Origin: Frankiaceae bacterium
GTDB taxonomy: Bacteria; Actinomycetota; Actinomycetes; Frankiales; Frankiaceae
Direction of reading: 5' to 3'
Length of the DNA stretch: 5,366 bases
NCBI GenBank assembly: GCA_030840885.1
Contig: JAVEDQ010000470.1
Location: forward strand, 1 to 5,366
Position numbers and translations under genes: made by a program. The notes under the pieces were generated by a model. That model made no database searches. It saw only the letters and a program-made list of their open reading frames with translations, and was not told where the DNA came from. Below are positions 1-4,700 of this stretch, piece after piece (the stretch's first letter is position 1; each line of letters starts with the position of its first letter).

Positions 1-534
1 GAGGGCGACCGCTGGTTCGGCTTCAAGGCCGGTCTCGGGCTCGACGCCGACGTCGTGCGCCGCGTCGACCACCGTCGGCCCGCGGGTCGCAAGGCGACGA
101 CCGCCCTCTACGTACGCAGCGCCGTCCTGCGCTACTACCTCGGCACCGATCGTCGCCGTCCCGCCATCACGCTGGACGCTCCCGGGCTCGACGGGCCGCA
201 GCAGCTGTTCCTGGCCCTGGTGTGCAACGCCGACCCCTGGACCTACTTCGGCAACGCACCGGTGCGCCCGTGCCCGCAGGCGTCGTTCGAACGCGGCCTC
301 GACGTGTTCGGTATGACGCGGCTGCGCACCGCCCAGACGCTGCGGCACGTCGCCCAGCTGTTCGCCCGCGATGCCGACCCGCGCGGCAAGCGGGTTCTCC
401 GGCTGCACGATATGTCCGAGCTGACGCTCTCCTCGGATCGACCGCTGCCGTTCCAGGCCGACGGCGAGCCACTGCCCGTGCGGCAGCACGTCACGCTGAC
501 CTCGGTGCCGAACGCCCTGCGCGTCATCGGCTGA
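1..534 (+). CDS. Diacylglycerol kinase family lipid kinase, C-terminal part (5' end outside window)
   Basis: The frame is open from base 1 to TGA at 532-534 and gives 177 visible residues, so the N-terminal nucleotide-binding half is missing. The visible part reads like the C-terminal domain of DAGK_cat/YegS/BmrU-type lipid kinases. It starts with FGFKAGLGLDADVV, matching the usual 'N.a.iGfDa.v' strand. Next come a Lys/Arg-rich RKATTALYVRSAV segment, a stretch resembling the 'GN....PP.A...DGlLDv' region (FGNAPVRPCPQASFERGLDVF), and FQADGEPL at about visible residues 151-158, matching the diagnostic 'QvDGE' motif near the end. Such enzymes phosphorylate diacylglycerol or related lipids with ATP at the inner membrane face; the substrate cannot be told here. 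A GTG at 55-57 is internal to the domain and should not be taken as the start. From memory, a related protein (Rv3218) sits next to whiB1 in M. tuberculosis, which would fit the context. The 3' end overlaps the convergent phosphodiesterase gene. Family call is firm; substrate unknown. Confidence 0.85.
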   Translation, partial: EGDRWFGFKAGLGLDADVVRRVDHRRPAGRKATTALYVRSAVLRYYLGTDRRRPAITLDAPGLDGPQQLFLALVCNADPWTYFGNAPVRPCPQASFERGLDVFGMTRLRTAQTLRHVAQLFARDADPRGKRVLRLHDMSELTLSSDRPLPFQADGEPLPVRQHVTLTSVPNALRVIG

Positions 535-1237
535 GAGCTCGCACCACGTCGGCCGGGTCGTCACAGATCAAGCCGTCGACGCCCACGTCCCGGAGGCGCA
601 GGTCGTGGGTCGTACTCGTCACCGTCCAGACGATGAGCGAGATCCCGGCGTCGTGCGCGCGGGCGACCGCGGCGGCGGCCCGGCGCGGCATCCCCTTCGG
701 CAACGCCGAGACGTGCGCGTGCAGCTCCGCGTGACCGCCCCGGAGCAGCAGCCGCAACCCCGTGGTCACCGGGATGCCGGGGACGGTCAGCAGCGCGGTG
801 CGCTCACCGGCGGCGCGGGCGACGACGAGCGCGATGTGGTCGAAGCTCGAGACGACGACGTCGTCGGTGGCACCCGCGGAGCGGCGCTCGTCGAGCAGTG
901 CCGCGAGCAGTCGTGCGGTGGTCGCCCGTCGCCCGTCGTAATCGGGTTGCCGCCGATTGTTCTTGACCTCGAGAACGACCCGCCCTCCGTCGGCGGCGTC
1001 GAGCATCTCCGCGATGCCCGGCAGACCCAGCTGCGCGGCGTCGGTCTCCACCACCGTCTGCCGCGGGCCGTGGTCACTGCCCGTGAAGGGGTCGTGGACG
1101 CAGACGAGCTGCAGATCGCGGCTCCGCCGGACGTCGAGCTCGAATCCGTCCGCTCCCCCCTCGAGGGCGGCACGGGCTGCCTGGGGCGTGTTCTCGGGCC
1201 CGGGCACACGGGAACCACGATGACCGAGAACGAGCAC
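524..1237 (-). CDS. Glycerophosphodiester phosphodiesterase (GDPD family), cytosolic
   Basis: This 237-residue protein is predicted to hydrolyse glycerophosphodiesters to sn-glycerol 3-phosphate and an alcohol. The GDPD TIM-barrel signature is complete. GHRGS has the catalytic His6 and Arg7, PENT follows at 14-17, and FELDV carries the metal ligands Glu33 and Asp35. His48 in VHDP is the second catalytic His, and LEVKN carries Glu90 and Lys92. SSFDH lies at 130-134, WTV at 204-206 and GVDGLICDDP at 219-228 closes the barrel. The length is typical of a minimal single-domain enzyme. No signal peptide or membrane segment is seen, so it should act in the cytoplasm. The start is GTG at 1237: the reading enters the first barrel strand at once, and a good Shine-Dalgarno GGAAGGA (minus strand, 1245-1251) sits 7 nt upstream. 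An in-frame stop lies further upstream at 1274-1276. An ATG at 1243-1245 is out of frame. It is transcribed divergently from whiB1 and overlaps the lipid-kinase gene tail to tail. The exact substrate (glycerophospholipid head group or other) is unknown. Confidence 0.93.
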   Translation of the reverse strand: MLVLGHRGSRVPGPENTPQAARAALEGGADGFELDVRRSRDLQLVCVHDPFTGSDHGPRQTVVETDAAQLGLPGIAEMLDAADGGRVVLEVKNNRRQPDYDGRRATTARLLAALLDERRSAGATDDVVVSSFDHIALVVARAAGERTALLTVPGIPVTTGLRLLLRGGHAELHAHVSALPKGMPRRAAAAVARAHDAGISLIVWTVTSTTHDLRLRDVGVDGLICDDPADVVRALSR

Positions 1238-1273
1238 GTGCTCATCCTTCCAAAGACATCCCGAGCGGCTCGT

Positions 1274-1304
1274 CTACGGCTATCGGTGACTCCCCGTGTT
1301 CCCC
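1274..1304 (-). promoter_or_regulatory. Possible ECF-sigma-like promoter for the phosphodiesterase gene (weak)
   Basis: Read on the minus strand, GGGGAACA (1297-1304) is followed after 18 nt by CGTAG (1274-1278), loosely like the GGAAC...CGTT pattern of SigE/SigH-type ECF promoters. The position fits: transcription would begin about 30 nt before the GTG start. The spacer is slightly long and the -10 match is partial, so this may be chance. Confidence 0.2.
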
Positions 1305-1311
1305 AGCCCAG

Positions 1312-1327
1312 CGTGAGTTGGGTCACG
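1312..1327. promoter_or_regulatory. CRP/FNR-type operator upstream of whiB1
   Basis: The sequence is CGTGA (1312-1316), six bases, then TCACG (1323-1327). This is a perfect 5+5 inverted repeat with the exact spacing of the cAMP receptor protein consensus TGTGA-N6-TCACA, differing only at the outermost base of each half. It lies 217 bp before the whiB1 ATG and 74 bp before the phosphodiesterase GTG, so it could serve either gene. Known: the M. tuberculosis whiB1 promoter is bound by the CRP homologue Rv3676 in a cAMP-influenced manner. Inferred: the same control exists here. No crp gene is in the window to support it. Confidence 0.6.
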
Positions 1328-1381
1328 ATTGGCCGGCATCGGCGGCTATAGCCCCTTTCGTGTATTGCATCACCACGTTCG

Positions 1382-1401
1382 CGGTGACATGTTCGTAACC
1401 G
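1382..1401. repeat. 20-bp imperfect inverted repeat in the whiB1 upstream region
   Basis: CGGTGAC (1382-1388) and GTAACCG (1395-1401) form a 7+7 inverted repeat with one mismatch around a 6-bp centre (ATGTTC). The half-site CGGTGAC also occurs at 1284-1290. The form suits a dimeric regulator. It differs from the CRP-like site in sequence, and I cannot name a binding protein. Chance occurrence is possible. Confidence 0.35.
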
Positions 1402-1544
1402 GCGCGGCACGTTCTCCGGGGGGCCGGACGGACACGCAGCGTCACAATGGCCGAGCACGCTGCGCCGCCTCGAACGATGCGGCGGAGCTTGTGGCAGCCG
1501 ATCGACAGGACCTGCGCATCACTCGCTACGGCTGAGGAGACAGC

Positions 1545-1808
1545 ATGGATTGGCGCCACGAAGCCCTTTGTCGGGACCAGGACCCGGAGCTGTTCTTCCC
1601 CATCGGTGCCAACGGTCCTGCCGAGGCGCAGATCGCGGCGGCCAAGGCCGTCTGCCGGCGCTGCTCCGTGACGTCGGACTGCCTCAGCTGGGCCGTCGAG
1701 TCCGGTCAGGACTCCGGCGTCTGGGGCGGGCTCAGCGAGGACGAGCGCCGCGCCGCGCGGCGGCGCCAGGTTGTCCCGGTACCCGTCCTCGGAGGGAGCG
1801 GCCACTGA
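1545..1808 (+). CDS. whiB1: WhiB-family iron-sulfur regulator WhiB1
   Basis: The 87-residue protein is nearly the length of M. tuberculosis WhiB1 (84 aa) and follows it almost residue for residue over the first 70 positions, starting MDWRH.A.CRD.DPELFFP. The four cluster ligands are Cys9, Cys37, Cys40 and Cys46 in the C-X27-CxxC-X5-C arrangement. The GVWGG turn lies at 58-62 and SEDERRAARRR at 64-74 gives the basic C-terminal DNA-contact helix. Known of the family: WhiB1 holds an NO-reactive [4Fe-4S] cluster, binds the housekeeping sigma factor region 4 and is essential in mycobacteria. Differences from the mycobacterial protein are a Ser instead of Pro after Cys40 and a neutral Val/Pro/Gly tail (75-87) in place of its basic tail. 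The ATG at 1545 follows GAGGAGA (1534-1540) by 4 nt. The gene is monocistronic and convergent with pdtaS. The stop codon lies in the first unit of an 8-bp tandem repeat. Confidence 0.95.
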   Translation: MDWRHEALCRDQDPELFFPIGANGPAEAQIAAAKAVCRRCSVTSDCLSWAVESGQDSGVWGGLSEDERRAARRRQVVPVPVLGGSGH

Positions 1809-1841
1809 GCCACTGAGCCACTGAGCCCCTGAGCCGTTCAG
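1802..1841. repeat. 8-bp tandem repeat at the whiB1/pdtaS 3' junction
   Basis: Three exact copies of CCACTGAG (1802-1809, 1810-1817, 1818-1825) are followed by a one-mismatch copy CCCCTGAG (1826-1833) and a decayed copy CCGTTCAG (1834-1841). The array contains the whiB1 stop in unit 1 and the pdtaS stop (minus strand, 1838-1840) in unit 5, so it fills the whole gap between the two genes. Because the period is 8, the TGAs at 1806, 1814, 1822 and 1830 close all three rightward frames. No hairpin terminator is visible here. Slipped-strand copying is the likely origin. Confidence 0.9.
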
Positions 1842-3334
1842 CGTCGCCCGATGATCTCCAGCGACGGCACGCGGACGACGGCCTCCGCGCCGGGGCCGCC
1901 GGCGGCGTCGCCGTCGCGCTCCGGTTCCTGGAGGACGAAGCTGCCGCGCAGCTCGCCGACCACCAGCGAGCGGACGATCTGCAGCCCGAGCCGGTCCGAC
2001 GTCTCCGGGTCGAAGTCGGCGGGCAGCCCGCGGCCGTCGTCGACGAGCCGCATCTCCAACGCTCCGGCGTCGCGTCGCACGTAGAGGCGGATCCGTTCAC
2101 TGCCGCCGTGCTCGACGGCGTTCTGCAGCAGCTCGCTCAACACGAGCGAGAGCGGGGTCGCCGCCTGCCCGGCCAGCGTGCCGAACGAGCCGATTCGGCG
2201 GACCGAGGGCCGGCGTCCGGTGGTGGCCACGTCCAGGGTCGACTTCGCGAGCTGGTCGGCGATCGCGTCGAACGCGACGGACTCCTCGAGCGACTGCGAG
2301 AGGATCTCGTGGACCAGGGCGATCGAGGTGACGCGGCGCACCGACTCCTGCAGCGCCTCACTCGCCGCCGGCTCCCGCATCCGCCGGCCCTGCAGCCGGA
2401 GCAACGCCGCCACTGTCTGCAGGTTGTTCTTCACCCGGTGATGGATCTCCCGGATCGTGGCGTCCTTGTTCAGCAGCTGGGCCTCGCGCCGGCGCAGCTC
2501 GCTGACGTCCCGGGCGAGCACCAGCGTCCCGAGGTCGGCACCGTCGAGCAGCGGGATGGCCCGTAACAAGACGACGACACCACCCGCGGCGAGCTCGTCG
2601 TCCTGCGGCAACCCCAGCCCGGCCGCAGCCTCGACCCCGCGCCGTTCGGGTGAGCGGCCCTCGAGGCGCAACCCGTCATGCACCTGCCGGAGCCGCTCGC
2701 CGGTGAGGTTGCCGAGGTAGCCGAGCCGGCGGTAGGAGGAGACGGCGTTGGGGCTCGCGAAGTCGACGACGCCGTGTTCGTCGAGGCGCACGACGCCGTC
2801 GCCGACCCGCGGCGTCTCCAGGGCACCTTCGGCGGCCGGGGGGAACGGGAACCGGCCGTGGTTGACCATGCGGACCAGCGCGTTCGCGCACCGCAGGTAG
2901 GCGACCTCGAGCGCACTCGGCCCCCGGGTCGCCGCGAGGTTGGTGTCGCGGACGAGCACGGCGATGGGCGCACCCCCGGCCGATGCCGGCACCGGGATGG
3001 CCTCGACCCGCACCGGGACGTCGTCGGAGTACTCGGGTTCGCCCTCCCGGACCACCCGCTGCTCGCGCCATGCCGTGGTGAGGCTCTCGCGGCGCAGCGT
3101 CGTCCCGAACAGGTCGGTGGGATGCACCGTCGGTCCGGTCGCGGGACGGATCTGGGCGACGACGAGGAACTCATCGGCTCCGGGCCCGCCGTCCGGCACC
3201 GGGACGCAGAGAAGGAGGTCGGCGAACGACAGGTCGGCGAGCAGGCCCCACTCCTGCACCAGGGTCTGCAGGCGCCCCCGCTCGGCAGGGCCGAGACCGG
3301 CGGCGGCGATCAGCAGGTCCACCAGCGCGGTCAT
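1838..3334 (-). CDS. pdtaS: PdtaS-type cytosolic sensor histidine kinase
   Basis: The 498-residue protein lacks membrane segments and matches the M. tuberculosis PdtaS (Rv3220c) architecture. An N-terminal GAF-like sensor (H_kinase_N type) spans about 5-150 and includes EWGLLADLSFADLLL at 28-42 and GPTVHPTD at 67-74. A PAS-like domain spans about 178-280 (RLDEHGVVDFASPNAVSSYRRLG at 183-205). A HisKA_2 dimerisation domain carries IREIHHRVKNNLQTV at 294-308, with His299 the probable phosphoacceptor (His298 adjacent). The HATPase domain has its N box at ELLQNAVEHG (401-410), its G1 box at VDDGRGLP (431-438) and its G2 box at LGLQIV (449-454). The kinase appears catalytically intact. Known: PdtaS phosphorylates PdtaR, an ANTAR-domain RNA-binding antiterminator; in M. 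tuberculosis the pair has been linked to copper and NO sensing. No regulator gene is adjacent. I chose ATG 3334 because MTALVDLL aligns with the mycobacterial N-terminus. The frame stays open upstream to 3463, but that part would overlap the divergent bioA start and has no family resemblance. The Shine-Dalgarno at 3334 is weak. Confidence 0.93.
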   Translation of the reverse strand: MTALVDLLIAAAGLGPAERGRLQTLVQEWGLLADLSFADLLLCVPVPDGGPGADEFLVVAQIRPATGPTVHPTDLFGTTLRRESLTTAWREQRVVREGEPEYSDDVPVRVEAIPVPASAGGAPIAVLVRDTNLAATRGPSALEVAYLRCANALVRMVNHGRFPFPPAAEGALETPRVGDGVVRLDEHGVVDFASPNAVSSYRRLGYLGNLTGERLRQVHDGLRLEGRSPERRGVEAAAGLGLPQDDELAAGGVVVLLRAIPLLDGADLGTLVLARDVSELRRREAQLLNKDATIREIHHRVKNNLQTVAALLRLQGRRMREPAASEALQESVRRVTSIALVHEILSQSLEESVAFDAIADQLAKSTLDVATTGRRPSVRRIGSFGTLAGQAATPLSLVLSELLQNAVEHGGSERIRLYVRRDAGALEMRLVDDGRGLPADFDPETSDRLGLQIVRSLVVGELRGSFVLQEPERDGDAAGGPGAEAVVRVPSLEIIGRR

Positions 3335-3404
3335 GGTCCGAGCGTGCCAGAGGCCTCGTCCTCCGATCGCCGCCGCGGCGCTCCCGCGGTGGTTGACTCG
3401 ATCC
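3335..3404. promoter_or_regulatory. Divergent promoter region pdtaS / bioA with GC-rich hairpin
   Basis: Seventy bases separate the two divergent starts and must hold or overlap both promoters. An RNA hairpin is possible on the bioA side. CCGCGG at 3373-3378 pairs with CCGCGG at 3384-3389 around a 5-nt loop, and the stem extends with C-G pairs and G-T wobbles to about 3369 and 3393. Its 3' arm includes GGTGG (3388-3392), the only Shine-Dalgarno-like stretch before bioA, at a rather long 12 nt from the ATG. TTGACT at 3393-3398 looks like a -35 hexamer but has no matching -10 before the gene. I see no recognisable BioQ or BirA operator. Confidence 0.4.
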
Positions 3405-4700
3405 ATGAGTTCGTCCGCCGGCCTGGTCGCCCGGGATCTGGCGTCGGTCTGGCACCCGTTCACGCAGCACGCCGGCTGGCCGACCGACGATCCGCTGGTC
3501 GTCGAGCGGGCCGAGGGGATGTACCTCTACGACGTCGACGGCCGCGGCTACCTCGACGGGGTCTCGTCGCTGTGGGTCAGCGTGCACGGCCACCGGGTTC
3601 CCGAGATCGACGACGCGGTCCGCGCGCAGCTCGACCGGATCGCCCATTCGACGTTCCTCGGTCTCACCCACGAGCCCGGGATCGTGCTCGCCGAGAAGCT
3701 GCTGGCCACCGCGCCGCCCGGGCTGAGCCGCGTCTTCTACTGCGGGGACGGGGCGACCGCCGTCGAGGCCGCCCTGAAGATGGCCTACCAGTCGGCCGCG
3801 CAGCGGGGCGAGGACCGGCCCCTGTTCGTCGGCGTCCGCGAGGGTTACCACGGCGACACGCTGGGTGCGGTGAGCGTCGGGGCCATCGACACCTTCCACG
3901 CGACCTACCGGCAGATCCTGCTCGAGACGCGCTCGATCGCCTCGCCCGCCTTCGCGCGCTCGGGAGCCGAGGCGTCGCTCGCCGAACTGGAACGGATCCT
4001 CGACGCCGAGGGCGAGCGGGTCTGCGCGGTCGCGGTGGAGCCGATGGTGCAGGGCGCCGGCGGCATGCTCACCCACGACGCCACCTTCCTCCGCGGCGTC
4101 CGCGAGTTGTGCACCCGCCACGGCGCGCTCATGCTCGCCGACGAGGTCGCGACCGGCCTCGGACGCACCGGACGGATGTGGGCCGTCGAGCACGCCGACG
4201 TCACACCCGACCTGCTCACCCTCGGCAAAGGCGTGACCGCCGGGTACCTGCCGCTGTCGGCGGTGCTCGCCAACGAGGCGGTCTACGAGTCGTTCCTCGG
4301 GTCGCCGGAGTCGGGCCGCACCTTCTTCCACGGCCACACCTACACCGGCAACCCGCTGGCCTGCGCCGCCGCGATCGCCAACCTCGACTTGATGGAAGCG
4401 CGGGGCACGGTGGCGGCGGCCGCTCGCGCCGGTGATCGGCTCGGTGCGATCCTCGAGCCGCTCCGAGCACTCGACGGTGTGGTCGACATTCGCCGCTGCG
4501 GCACCATGACCGGCATCGAGGTCGCGTCGTTGGAGACGCGGACGGGATTCGAGGTCTGCCGTCGTGCCCGCGCGCAGGGTGTGCTCATCCGGCCGCTCGG
4601 CGACGTCGTCGTCCTCATGCCGCCGTTGGCCATGGGCGACGCCGACATCGATCTGCTCGGCTCCGTCGTCGTCGACGCGGTCCGGGAGGTCGTGGGGTGA
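3405..4700 (+). CDS. bioA: Adenosylmethionine-8-amino-7-oxononanoate aminotransferase (DAPA synthase), Bacillus-like subtype
   Basis: This 431-residue PLP enzyme converts KAPA (8-amino-7-oxononanoate) to 7,8-diaminononanoate in biotin synthesis. Class III aminotransferase and BioA marks are present. They are VWHPFTQ at 15-21, YLDGVSSLWVSVHGH at 49-63, HSTFLGLTHEP at 81-91 and GATAVEAALKMAYQ at 116-129 (cofactor phosphate region). Then come GYHGDTLGAVSVG at 148-159, VEPMVQGAGGM at 211-221 and ADEVATGLGRTG at 245-256 (Asp246 at the pyridine nitrogen). LGKGVTAGYLPL has the PLP lysine Lys275, HGHTYTGNPLAC lies at 309-320, and IRPLGDVVVLMPP has Arg396 (the equivalent of E. coli Arg391). Several segments resemble Bacillus subtilis BioA more than the E. 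coli or M. tuberculosis type; for instance the E. coli active-site Trp52 position is Leu56 here. The amino donor could therefore be lysine rather than SAM, an inference only. ATG 3405 gives the expected N-terminal length and a 70-bp gap to pdtaS; its ribosome site is weak. It forms an operon with bioF. Confidence 0.94.
   Translation: MSSSAGLVARDLASVWHPFTQHAGWPTDDPLVVERAEGMYLYDVDGRGYLDGVSSLWVSVHGHRVPEIDDAVRAQLDRIAHSTFLGLTHEPGIVLAEKLLATAPPGLSRVFYCGDGATAVEAALKMAYQSAAQRGEDRPLFVGVREGYHGDTLGAVSVGAIDTFHATYRQILLETRSIASPAFARSGAEASLAELERILDAEGERVCAVAVEPMVQGAGGMLTHDATFLRGVRELCTRHGALMLADEVATGLGRTGRMWAVEHADVTPDLLTLGKGVTAGYLPLSAVLANEAVYESFLGSPESGRTFFHGHTYTGNPLACAAAIANLDLMEARGTVAAAARAGDRLGAILEPLRALDGVVDIRRCGTMTGIEVASLETRTGFEVCRRARAQGVLIRPLGDVVVLMPPLAMGDADIDLLGSVVVDAVREVVG
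4684..4699 (+). promoter_or_regulatory. Ribosome binding site and overlapping start of bioF inside the bioA end
   Basis: GGGAGGT (4684-4690) lies inside the last bioA codons, 6 nt before GTG 4697-4699. That GTG overlaps the bioA TGA (4698-4700) in a GTGA junction. This strong signal fixes the GTG as the bioF start and suggests translational coupling of the two genes. Confidence 0.75.

Larger units (their letters stand above)
1238..1544. other. Divergent intergenic region (GDPD / whiB1)
   Basis: These 307 bp carry no convincing gene; the short frames here lack a ribosome binding site and family resemblance. The region is less GC-rich than its flanks around 1340-1400. It must hold the promoters for the phosphodiesterase (leftward) and whiB1 (rightward). 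It contains the CRP-type palindrome at 1312-1327, a 10-bp palindrome GGCTATAGCC at 1344-1353, a 20-bp imperfect inverted repeat at 1382-1401, and two copies of CACGTTC at 1374-1380 and 1409-1415. A weak -10-like TATTGC lies at 1363-1368. If used, it would put a whiB1 start near 1375, about 55 bp after the centre of the CRP-like site, with a leader of about 170 nt. That promoter assignment is a guess. Confidence 0.7.

Noticed and set aside
853..866. 14-bp perfect palindrome CGACGACGTCGTCG
   Set aside because: It lies inside the phosphodiesterase gene in a run of Asp/Val codons (GAC/GTC), so codon use explains it.
605..1351. Plus-strand 248-codon open frame opposite the phosphodiesterase
   Set aside because: Antisense shadow of a gene with complete catalytic motifs; no ribosome site and no family resemblance.
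1344..1353. GGCTATAGCC as an operator or promoter core
   Set aside because: A perfect but short palindrome; TATAGC has no -35 hexamer at usable spacing, so no function can be supported.
1329..1535. Possible 68-residue small protein in front of whiB1
   Set aside because: It would need a TTG start without a Shine-Dalgarno and crosses the inverted repeat region; composition is not gene-like.
1809..1837. Bidirectional terminator between whiB1 and pdtaS
   Set aside because: The tandem units are direct repeats, not inverted, and there is no stem or T tract.
3335..3463. Longer PdtaS starting at 3463
   Set aside because: The added 43 residues have no counterpart in the mycobacterial protein and would overlap the bioA coding start.
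2678..4435. Plus-strand 585-codon open frame across pdtaS and bioA
   Set aside because: Shadow of two confident genes; composition is Arg/Pro/Gly-rich without motifs, as expected from out-of-frame GC-rich sequence.
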